Shown: positions 1 to 5,091 of the stretch, piece after piece | Position numbering within the stretch: position 1 is the first letter of the stretch | Layout of the letters: each line of letters begins with the position of its first letter | Source of the DNA: CAZHFA01 sp964534945 | GTDB lineage: Bacteria; Bdellovibrionota_C; UBA2361; CAKMMH01 | Assembly: GCA_964534945.1 (NCBI GenBank) | Contig: CAZHSB010000080.1 | Location: 1-5,091 of the forward strand | DNA length: 5,091 bases | Direction of reading: 5' to 3' | Translations under genes and position numbers: made by a program | The notes under the pieces: generated by a model | What the model was told of the DNA's origin: nothing | What the model saw: only the letters and a program-made list of their open reading frames with translations | Database searches by the model: none

Positions 1-54
1 CAAGGCGATGCAACAGACCAAATTGCAGATGGAATAGAAAATATTTTTCAATAA
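1..54 (+). CDS. 3' end of an upstream plus-strand gene (partial)
   Basis: Only the last 17 codons and a TAA stop (52-54) are inside the window, reading QGDATDQIADGIENIFQ. The frame has the G-starting codon bias of real coding sequence, and its stop lies 37 nt before a hairpin that would suit a terminator. The Gly-Asp-x-x-x-x-x-Ile pattern followed by a short amphipathic helix loosely resembles the C-terminus of WecB-type UDP-GlcNAc 2-epimerases (GDGxAxxRI), but 17 residues are too few to assign a family. A second plus frame is also open to a stop near position 37, so even the reading frame is not certain. It converges on the TPR gene ending at 146. Confidence 0.5.
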   Translation, partial: QGDATDQIADGIENIFQ

Positions 55-91
55 TCTTCTATTCTACCAAGTTTACAAAAAGGTTTTTAAT

Positions 92-124
92 TTAGGGATT
101 ACAAAAAATTTTTGTAGTCCCTAA
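92..124. terminator. Hairpin between convergent genes, probable bidirectional terminator
   Basis: Positions 92-106 pair with 110-124 to form a 15-bp stem with a single G-U wobble (99 with 117) and a three-base loop. It contains a GGG/CCC core and an A-run/T-run near the loop. It sits 37 nt past the stop at 54 and 21 nt past the end of the minus-strand TPR gene at 146, so it can serve both. The flanking sequence is only moderately T-rich on either strand, so the U-tract is imperfect and the mode of termination is inferred from structure and position. Confidence 0.65.
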
Positions 125-145
125 TTCTTATTCTAATCAACATTA

Positions 146-1786
146 CTATTTCGATTTAAACTTACTAAGCTTTTTCCTCATTCGAGATAATGACTCTTTT
201 TGGCCTTTTAAAGATCCCTCTGGATCTACTCTACACTTTAATCCTTTTTTATAGTATTTAATCGCTAATCTTTTTTCACCTTTTTTTAAATAAACATCCC
301 CTAAATGTTCATACAGTCCTCTAAAAACAAAACCTCGAGCCTTACTCATTTTATATGCCTTTAACAATAAATTTAACGCTTCATCATATTTTTTTCGTTT
401 ATATTTTATAAATCCCCACGTATCCAAATAGTATGATATCAATGTATAATCTTTATTAGGATATGTCTTTTCTAACCACTCCATATACTCATCTGCTTCT
501 TTTAAATTTTTTCCATTGAGAGCAAAAAAATAACATATCTTATTTAGAATATTTGCATAATCTAAATGTACTACGAAACATCTAGGATTTTTATTGACAC
601 AATCATTATCTTTTTCTAGCATATATAAAAATTTCTTAAAATATTCTTCCGCTTCCTCATATTTATCCTGCATTTTTAACGTATCCCCTAATTTTGTTAT
701 AGCGCTCAAACTCTTATTATCTAATTTATACGCTTTCCTATACATTTCTTCTGCTTCTTTATATTTCCCCTGCCCTTTCAACGCATCCCCTAAAGATAAT
801 ACAACATCAAAACTCTCATTATCTAATTCATACGCTTTTCTATACATTTCTTCTGCTTCTTTATATTTCCCCTGCCATTTCAACGCATCCCCTAAAGATA
901 ATACAACCTCAAAACTCTCATTATCTAATTCATACGCTTTCCTAAACATTTCTTCCGCTTCCTTATATTTCTCCTGCATTGCCAACACAAGCCCTAAACC
1001 TGCTACAACACTTAAACTCTTATTATCTAATTCATACGCTTTCCTAAACATTTCTTCTGCTTCTTTATATTTCTGTTGGGCAAATAACACACTCCCTAAA
1101 CCTAATACAACATCAAAACTCTCATTATCTAATTTATACGCTTTCCTATACATTTCTTCTGCTTCTTTATATTTATCCTGCATTAGCAACACAACCCCTA
1201 AACCTAATACAACATCAAAACTCTCATTATCTAATTCATACGCTTTCCTATACATTTCTTCCGCTTCTTTAAAATTCCCCTGTCCCGTCAACACAATCCC
1301 TAAACCTAATACAACCTCAAAACTCTTATTATCTAATTCATACGCTTTCCTATACATTTCTTCTGCTTCTTTATATTTTTTTTGATTTAGCAGTGCCATT
1401 CCCATTCCTTTTATAAATTTTAGATTTTTCTTATCAAGCTCATACGCTTTTTTAATAAAATTTTCTGCTTTATCATAATCTTTTTCTTTCCTATAAATTT
1501 CCGATAAATCATAATATGATTCTGCATCTTTTGGATTTTCTTTAACAAAAATTTCTAAAAGCTGTTTTGCTGTCTCTGAATTGTTTTCTACATCATCTAA
1601 TGCTTTTAAAATTGATTTCTTATCACTATAATTTATTTTATTATTAGATGATTCCTTACTACTACTTTCTTTTATATTATTTTCTTTTTTATTAAGAGAT
1701 TTTGATAAATCATCATCAGAAAACACAAAATGAGGAATAACAAAAATACTTACCGCAAATAACAAAATAGTGATTATTTTTTTCAT
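146..1786 (-). CDS. Exported tetratricopeptide repeat (TPR) protein with a near-identical central repeat array
   Basis: The protein has 546 residues and starts at ATG 1786-1784, with AAAAGG eight nt upstream. Residues 1-23 form a signal peptide (Lys2-Lys3, hydrophobic core, probable cleavage after VFS before DDD). There is no lipobox, so a periplasmic or secreted product is expected. A Ser/Lys/Asn-rich linker follows (about 27-52), then TPR units from about residue 86. Units starting at 137, 171, 205, 239, 273, 307 and 341 are exactly 34 residues apart and nearly identical; each contains a close variant of YKEAEEMYRKAYELDN. TPR signature residues are present (L7, G8, A20, Y/F24, A27), but the usual Pro32 is Asn. 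Residues 413-546 form a different C-terminal TPR module shared with the lipoprotein at 2774-4528. TPRs mediate protein-protein binding; the partner is unknown. The gene is 218 bp downstream of the LolB-like gene on the same strand, so it may be co-transcribed or have its own promoter. Confidence 0.93.
   Translation of the reverse strand: MKKIITILLFAVSIFVIPHFVFSDDDLSKSLNKKENNIKESSSKESSNNKINYSDKKSILKALDDVENNSETAKQLLEIFVKENPKDAESYYDLSEIYRKEKDYDKAENFIKKAYELDKKNLKFIKGMGMALLNQKKYKEAEEMYRKAYELDNKSFEVVLGLGIVLTGQGNFKEAEEMYRKAYELDNESFDVVLGLGVVLLMQDKYKEAEEMYRKAYKLDNESFDVVLGLGSVLFAQQKYKEAEEMFRKAYELDNKSLSVVAGLGLVLAMQEKYKEAEEMFRKAYELDNESFEVVLSLGDALKWQGKYKEAEEMYRKAYELDNESFDVVLSLGDALKGQGKYKEAEEMYRKAYKLDNKSLSAITKLGDTLKMQDKYEEAEEYFKKFLYMLEKDNDCVNKNPRCFVVHLDYANILNKICYFFALNGKNLKEADEYMEWLEKTYPNKDYTLISYYLDTWGFIKYKRKKYDEALNLLLKAYKMSKARGFVFRGLYEHLGDVYLKKGEKRLAIKYYKKGLKCRVDPEGSLKGQKESLSRMRKKLSKFKSK
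665..1378 (-). repeat. Tandem array of seven 102-bp units encoding 34-residue TPRs
   Basis: The DNA repeats with an exact 102-bp period. Matching landmarks (catttcttc on the plus strand) begin at 743, 845, 947, 1049, 1151, 1253 and 1355. Units 743-844 and 845-946 differ at only four positions, showing recent duplication or homogenisation rather than selection on protein alone. Units become more divergent at both edges (641-742 and the distal half of 1355-1456). Because 102 is divisible by three, gain or loss of units keeps the gene in frame. It is coding sequence inside the TPR gene and not an intergenic satellite. Confidence 0.95.
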
Positions 1787-1794
1787 AAAACTAG

Positions 1795-1800
1795 CCTTTT
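1795..1800 (-). promoter_or_regulatory. Ribosome binding site of the exported TPR gene
   Basis: On the minus strand AAAAGG lies eight nt before the ATG at 1786-1784. This supports that start, which also gives an intact signal peptide. Confidence 0.6.
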
Positions 1801-1862
1801 TAAAGAGATTTTAGATAGACAAAAACTTGTTGAATATATGTAACACAGAGAGAACAAATTTT

Positions 1863-1900
1863 ACAAGCATTATTTTTCAAAAAATGAAAATAATTCTTGT
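1863..1900. other. Long AT-rich stem-loop between the LolB-like gene and the exported TPR gene
   Basis: Positions 1863-1867 (ACAAG) pair with 1896-1900 (CTTGT). After one mismatch, 1869-1876 pair with 1887-1894, and after a one-base bulge 1878-1879 pair with 1885-1886 around a five-A loop. That is 15 pairs in 38 nt. It lies about 104 nt past the stop of the LolB-like gene and 77 nt before the next start. Neither strand has a proper T-tract after it, so it is either a weak terminator or a structure in the leader of the downstream TPR gene. I saw no convincing promoter in 1787-2004; a TTCAAC/TAAAAT pair with 15-bp spacing on the minus strand is too poor to call. Confidence 0.5.
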
Positions 1901-2004
1901 CGCTAAAATTACATTTACTTTTCAACATGTTATGCCTCAAGTCAAATTGTCATTACAATCTAAAAAAAGGTCTTACAAAATATCTTTTAGTGGATTTCTC
2001 TTAT

Positions 2005-2772
2005 CTATTTTTTATATTGTTTATAATTTTTAGGGATATTAATTGTAAAAATTTTATCTGAAATCTTCGAATCAAATTCTTGTTTCGTGATTTTAAAATT
2101 CATATACAATTTAGAATCTGGGACAATGACAGCAATAAGATTTTCTTCCTTTATTATCTTTAATGATAAATCTTCTTGATTCCATATTTCATAATCTACA
2201 AGATTAAATTTATCCATATTAAATTCATAATATTTTGAACGATCCTTGCTTACTAATTGTAAAAAAGATTTACTTTCATTATTTGTAAAAATATAAAAAT
2301 CATAATTATCAATACTAGAATTTTCTAATAAATTATTTCCTGCAAATAATTCCATCAACTCTTTATAATCTACCTGCTCTCCCCAAAGTTCTTGCAAAAT
2401 ATTTTTTATATCATCAGATAGAATTACAATCTTTTGTTGTCTATCTAAAAAAATTGCTTGCTTTTTATTCTGAACTAAAATATGCAACGACAAAAAAGCA
2501 TCAGGCGGAAACGCTTCTATTCTTAAATTGTTTTTATCATATACAAATAAATATCTAAACTTAAACCCCTGCTCATCTTCGATGACAAATACATCAGTTA
2601 ATGTTCTAACGTTTGAAAAAGTTTTTTTACTCTTAACTAATTTATTAAAAAAATTCTGCTTATCAGATTTACTTACAACCTGATTTCCAAGTGTTGGAAA
2701 AAATACTTTTTTTTGAAATGAACAAGATGATAATGTAAAAATACAAAATATAAAAATACAAAAATTTTTCAC
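2005..2772 (-). CDS. LolB/LolA-like outer-membrane lipoprotein (putative)
   Basis: The protein has 255 residues. It has a short signal peptide and a lipobox LSSC with the acylated cysteine at 17, followed by Ser, which favours the outer membrane over inner-membrane retention. Residues 55-120 alternate polar and hydrophobic strands (VRTLTDVFVIED, FKFRYLFVYDK, LRIEAFPPDAF, AIFLDRQQKIVILSD). A helix-rich stretch follows (122-144, ILQELWG, YKELMELFAG), then more strands ending in IFTINIPKNY. This layout and the final strand-plus-Pro motif fit the half-barrel LolA/LolB fold (including DUF4292-type proteins), which binds lipoprotein acyl chains. The assignment rests on pattern, not on a catalytic signature. 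It uses a GTG start one nt after the TAA of the TPR lipoprotein gene, implying one mRNA and probable translational coupling. The stop is TAG at 2007-2005. Alternative: another DUF-type envelope lipoprotein not involved in sorting. Confidence 0.88.
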   Translation of the reverse strand: MKNFCIFIFCIFTLSSCSFQKKVFFPTLGNQVVSKSDKQNFFNKLVKSKKTFSNVRTLTDVFVIEDEQGFKFRYLFVYDKNNLRIEAFPPDAFLSLHILVQNKKQAIFLDRQQKIVILSDDIKNILQELWGEQVDYKELMELFAGNNLLENSSIDNYDFYIFTNNESKSFLQLVSKDRSKYYEFNMDKFNLVDYEIWNQEDLSLKIIKEENLIAVIVPDSKLYMNFKITKQEFDSKISDKIFTINIPKNYKQYKK

Positions 2773-2773
2773 T

Positions 2774-4528
2774 TTACTTTAGGTCCTTAAGTTTATTTTC
2801 TATTCTCTTAATCGACTCAAGCTCTTCTTTATTAAGTTCATCATTTTTCTTCTTTAATGCTTGTTCATAATATTTAATAGCAAGATCTTTCTTATCTTCT
2901 GCTACATAAACATCACCAATATGTTCAAAAATAACAATATCATCTTCTGTTAAATTCAATGCTTGAAGCAACAAATCTAAAGCTTCTTTATAATCTTTTT
3001 GCTTATATTTTATCCAACCTAATGTATCAATGTAATACGGATTTTTAGGATCTTTCTTTAAAGCTCTCGTTACATACTCTGTTGCTTTTTCTAGATTTTC
3101 CCCATTTTCCGCCCAAGAATATGCGATATAATTTAACGCTTCTGAATAATCAGAATTCTTTTCTAAAATATAATTCATTTTTTCTAATGCAATATCCTTT
3201 TTGCCTCTTTCATACTGCAATACTGCATAGTTAAAAGTGATATCAAGATCTCCAGGCTTTTTTTCTAAAAATTTTAAAATTAAATCTTCTGCCGTCGCAT
3301 AATCTTCAAGATTTCGGTACACCATTATTAAACTAGTTGCTATCTTTTTATCAAACGGTACATTTTTATAAGCTTCTTCTAACTCTTCTTTTGCATCTTC
3401 ATTTCTTCCTAACTGTCTTAACACAAAAGCAAGTGATAATTTTGCATCAACATAGTTTCTTCCATCATCTTCAAATTTGATTTTCTTTAGTTCCTCAACT
3501 GCCTCTTCATATTTTTTTTGCGCTATATAAACAGTCCCTAATGCATACCTTGCGCCAACATGATTAGGAGCTGATGCCAACAAAAGATTTAACTCTTTTG
3601 CCGCTTCCTTTGGCATATTTTTTTGCATATATATGAGGGCAATTTTATATCTTATTTCTATCGAGCTATTATCAGAATCTTTTAACACATTAAAATGTTT
3701 TAATGCCTCATCAAGATTTTCATCTTGTAAAGAAAGCTCTGCTAAAATTCTTCTTGCTAGTGCATGATTAGGCTGTTGCTTTATTACCTCCATTGCAACA
3801 TTTTTTGCCTCTTCAAGCTTACTTTGTAAAATTAGGACTCTGCATAACTCCATCGCAAGCATGTCATTTTTTTTATCAACTTCATAAGCTTTTTTTAAAA
3901 TATTTTCTGCTTTGTAAGTCGCTTTTTCTTTTTCATAAATCTTTGCTAAATATTGATATGAAATAACTTCCTCTGGAAATTTTTCAACCATTTCCTCCAA
4001 AAGCTTTTTAGCATTCTCGATATCGCCTTCTCCTCTATAAATATTCGCCAACAATAAATAAGCATTTTTTTGAGTAGGATCTTTTTCTAAAATAAATTGA
4101 TATGATTTCTTTGCTTCATCACTTTTAGAAAGCGCCTCATCTAACCCCGCTTTTAAATAATAATAATCTATTTTATTTGGTGCATCATTAATGGCTTTAT
4201 CTATTTCTTCTAAAGATTTTTCAAGTAATCCCTCTCTTAAATAAAGCTCTGATAATTTTGCATGCACCGTCGCAGATTTTCCTCCAGAAAGTTCATCGGC
4301 TTTTTCTAAATTATCTAATGCAGAATTAAAGTTTTGATTTAACAATGCCATACTACCGATTAAGAAATGGTGATAAGATGAGGACTGACGTTCCATATCA
4401 TCTTCCATTCCTTTTTGCTTTGTATTTTTGATATCAATAGATGGTGGCAAATCCGTAGGAGGAAGCGTTGAACAAGCCACTGTTAAAAAGCTAAAAACAA
4501 ATATAAGAATAATCATTATTTTTTTCAC
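2774..4528 (-). CDS. Long TPR lipoprotein, probable outer-membrane anchored
   Basis: The protein has 584 residues with a signal peptide (residues 1-18) and lipobox LTVAC; Cys19 is followed by Ser, so outer-membrane sorting is expected. A Pro-rich tether (TLPPTDLPPS) leads into about 15 TPR-like helix pairs covering residues 52-560 with almost no gaps, for example units near 153, 187, 221, 255, 289, 323 and 392. A C-terminal coiled tail (ELESIKRIENKLKDL) ends the protein. The units are well diverged, unlike those of the neighbouring TPR protein, so this is an old superhelix. The C-terminal DTLGWIKYKQKDYKEAL and HIGDVY motifs are common to TPR lipoproteins of deltaproteobacteria-like genomes. 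The start is GTG 4528-4526, the only one preserving the Lys-Lys n-region, with AAAGGA ten nt upstream. It is the first gene of a pair with the LolB-like gene. A role as periplasm-facing scaffold at the outer membrane is inferred; the partner is unknown. Confidence 0.93.
   Translation of the reverse strand: MKKIMIILIFVFSFLTVACSTLPPTDLPPSIDIKNTKQKGMEDDMERQSSSYHHFLIGSMALLNQNFNSALDNLEKADELSGGKSATVHAKLSELYLREGLLEKSLEEIDKAINDAPNKIDYYYLKAGLDEALSKSDEAKKSYQFILEKDPTQKNAYLLLANIYRGEGDIENAKKLLEEMVEKFPEEVISYQYLAKIYEKEKATYKAENILKKAYEVDKKNDMLAMELCRVLILQSKLEEAKNVAMEVIKQQPNHALARRILAELSLQDENLDEALKHFNVLKDSDNSSIEIRYKIALIYMQKNMPKEAAKELNLLLASAPNHVGARYALGTVYIAQKKYEEAVEELKKIKFEDDGRNYVDAKLSLAFVLRQLGRNEDAKEELEEAYKNVPFDKKIATSLIMVYRNLEDYATAEDLILKFLEKKPGDLDITFNYAVLQYERGKKDIALEKMNYILEKNSDYSEALNYIAYSWAENGENLEKATEYVTRALKKDPKNPYYIDTLGWIKYKQKDYKEALDLLLQALNLTEDDIVIFEHIGDVYVAEDKKDLAIKYYEQALKKKNDELNKEELESIKRIENKLKDLK
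2784..2788 (-). promoter_or_regulatory. Ribosome binding site of the LolB-like gene, inside the preceding gene
   Basis: AAGGA on the minus strand overlaps the last codons of the TPR lipoprotein gene and is 11 nt before the GTG at 2772-2770. The spacing is on the long side. With the stop codon of the upstream gene one nt from this start, reinitiation by terminating ribosomes probably contributes. Confidence 0.45.
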
Positions 4529-4538
4529 GAAGACCTAA

Positions 4539-4544
4539 TCCTTT
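4539..4544 (-). promoter_or_regulatory. Ribosome binding site of the TPR lipoprotein gene
   Basis: AAAGGA on the minus strand lies ten nt before the GTG at 4528-4526. A second AGG is five nt before it. The site supports a GTG start, since the next ATG (codon 5) would remove the positively charged n-region of the signal peptide. Confidence 0.5.
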
Positions 4545-4580
4545 AAAGAAAAAACTTGAGTAGAAACCAATTCTTGAAAA

Positions 4581-4609
4581 ATTTTAATCTATAAAACAAA
4601 TCTTAACAA
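4581..4609 (-). promoter_or_regulatory. Candidate sigma-70 type promoter of the TPR lipoprotein / LolB-like pair
   Basis: On the minus strand TTGTTA (4609-4604) and TAAAAT (4586-4581) are separated by 17 nt, matching the consensus at four and five of six positions. Transcription would start near 4574 and leave a leader of about 45 nt. In DNA this AT-rich such matches occur by chance, so confidence is limited. A 10-bp perfect palindrome TATCTAGATA at 4641-4650 lies upstream and could be an operator, but nothing else supports that. Confidence 0.4.
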
Positions 4610-4690
4610 TCCTACTTTTTTGTATAAAAACTACTAAAGATATCTAGATAAATAGAGTAAAAAAATAATAAATTTGGGACTTCGTTTCTA

Positions 4691-4718
4691 TTTACTTACT
4701 TTTCTTATATGTTATATT
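4691..4718 (+). promoter_or_regulatory. Promoter of tRNA-Glu with extended -10
   Basis: TTTACT (4691-4696) and TATATT (4713-4718) are spaced by 16 nt, and a TG at 4710-4711 one base before the -10 makes it an extended -10 element. The start point would fall around 4725, only a few bases before the mature tRNA end at 4729, as expected for a stable RNA gene with a short leader. Confidence 0.55.
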
Positions 4719-4728
4719 AGGAATCTAC

Positions 4729-4801
4729 GACCCTATCGTCTAGTGGCCTAGGACGCTAGCCTCTCACGCTGGAGACACGAGTTCGAAACTCGTTAGGGTC
4801 A
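4729..4801 (+). tRNA. tRNA-Glu, anticodon CTC
   Basis: All cloverleaf parts are present. The acceptor GACCCTA (4729-4735) pairs with TAGGGTC (4794-4800). The D-stem is GTC/GAC around the loop TAGTGGCCTAG. The anticodon stem CTAGC/GCTGG encloses the loop CTCTCAC with anticodon CTC, reading GAG. The T-stem ACGAG/CTCGT encloses TTCGAAA. Sequence and spacing follow the bacterial tRNA-Glu pattern (TCGTCTAG, four-base variable loop, 73 nt to the discriminator). The discriminator is A, where E. coli tRNA-Glu has G, and the CCA end is not encoded, so it must be added enzymatically. Most bacteria rely on anticodon TTC for Glu, so a CTC isoacceptor is normally an additional copy. Confidence 0.96.
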
Positions 4802-4808
4802 TATTTAA

Positions 4809-4838
4809 ACACTTTTTTACACTAAATCTGTAAAGTGT
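4809..4838 (+). terminator. Possible terminator after tRNA-Glu
   Basis: Positions 4809-4815 pair with 4832-4838, and 4819-4821 pair with 4829-4831, with a three-T bulge (4816-4818) and a seven-base loop. A run of T follows at 4849-4854 after an A-run. It is in the right place, eight nt after the tRNA, but the bulge and the gap to the T-run make it weak. Confidence 0.4.
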
Positions 4839-4908
4839 GTCCTAAAAATTTTTTACTACATTTATCAATTCACCCCTTCAGAGTAATTAAAGCTTGTGGT
4901 TTTATAAA

Positions 4909-4938
4909 AAAATTAAAATTACAGTAAAATTAAAATTA
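4909..4938. repeat. AT-rich short direct repeat, 13 bp at a 17-bp period
   Basis: AAAATTAAAATTA occurs at 4909-4921 and again at 4926-4938, separated by CAGT. A second pair, TTTTTAGGT at 4960-4968 and 4974-4982, follows. The base composition makes chance likely. Between the tRNA and the palindrome I see no gene. Confidence 0.4.
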
Positions 4939-4987
4939 TAGGGCAGTCACTTCTTTTTCTTTTTAGGTAATAATTTTTAGGTTGTGA

Positions 4988-5091
4988 TTTTGGATGAGAA
5001 ATTGCAGAAAATTAGCTGACGAGCGACGACGCTGTACCAAATTGTACTGCTAGAAGCTCGTCAACCAATTTTATGTGATTTATCGCCAAAA
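4988..5091. repeat. Large imperfect palindrome (104 nt) reaching the window edge
   Basis: Positions 4988-5024 pair with 5056-5091. Both arms begin TTTTGG and end TGACGAGC when read towards the centre. After one unpaired base, 29 of 36 positions are Watson-Crick and three more are G-U. Inside, 5031-5037 pair with 5044-5050 (one mismatch) around the loop CAAATT, so nearly the whole segment folds on itself. The core (5016-5037) is clearly richer in GC than its surroundings. The type is uncertain: a dispersed palindromic repeat or MITE-like element, a structured RNA, or the edge of something that continues past the window. Confidence 0.7.

Noticed and set aside
594..1385. 263-codon plus-strand open frame opposite the TPR repeats
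   Set aside because: It is antisense to a clear TPR gene. It stays open only because the 102-bp unit is a multiple of three and lacks stops in that frame; the translation is a Ser/Leu-rich repeat with no recognisable fold.
665..1456. CRISPR-like appearance of conserved stretches separated by variable blocks
   Set aside because: The period is exactly 102 bp, the whole array is in frame, and it translates to canonical TPR helices; repeats and variable blocks are both coding.
1946..1959. Small hairpin ATTGT-catt-ACAAT as terminator of the LolB-like gene
   Set aside because: Five AT-rich pairs without a T-tract are expected by chance in this composition.
1827..2033. 68-codon plus-strand open frame in the intergenic region
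   Set aside because: It needs a TTG start, has no good ribosome binding site, runs through the 1863-1900 stem-loop and overlaps the 3' end of the LolB-like gene on the other strand.
4778..4801. tRNA 3' end as an integration site for a mobile element
   Set aside because: No second copy of the tRNA 3' end and no integrase is seen in the remaining 290 bases.
4994..5053. 19-codon ATG open frame inside the palindrome
   Set aside because: It has no ribosome binding site, is too short, and follows from the palindrome sequence; no support as a gene.

Overview
This is a strongly AT-rich bacterial window. It carries three minus-strand genes, the 3' tip of a plus-strand gene at the left edge, a plus-strand tRNA-Glu on the right, and non-coding DNA with a large palindrome at the right edge. 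Two predicted lipoproteins whose lipobox is followed by Ser rather than Asp, plus a LolB/LolA-like protein, point to a Gram-negative cell with an outer membrane. The pairing of a long TPR lipoprotein with a LolB-like lipoprotein recalls low-GC deltaproteobacteria-like groups, but the lineage cannot be fixed from sequence alone.

Layout. Positions 1-54 hold the end of a plus-strand reading frame. A hairpin at 92-124 separates it from the convergent gene ending at 146. Positions 146-1786 (minus) encode an exported 546-residue TPR protein whose centre is seven nearly identical 34-residue units, visible in the DNA as a 102-bp tandem array. The 218-bp gap 1787-2004 contains a 38-nt stem-loop (1863-1900) and the ribosome binding site of that gene, but no convincing gene. 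Positions 2005-2772 (minus) encode a 255-residue LolB-like lipoprotein. It starts one nucleotide after the stop of the 584-residue TPR lipoprotein at 2774-4528 (minus), and both use GTG starts. A promoter candidate for this pair lies at 4581-4609. The tRNA-Glu (anticodon CTC) at 4729-4801 has its own extended -10 promoter and points away. Positions 4802-5091 have no credible gene. They contain a possible terminator, short AT-rich direct repeats and a 104-nt imperfect palindrome that runs to the last base of the window.

How the genes relate. The two TPR proteins share a clearly homologous C-terminal module, so the gene at 146-1786 looks like a diverged copy of the lipoprotein gene at 2774-4528. 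The copy lost the lipid anchor and expanded one TPR unit by repeated 102-bp duplication. Between adjacent units the substitutions pile up in a block of seven codons covering TPR positions 9-15, which includes known ligand-contact positions, while the rest of the unit is almost unchanged. A cell-envelope scaffold or assembly role for the cluster is a reasonable inference; no substrate or partner can be named from the sequence.
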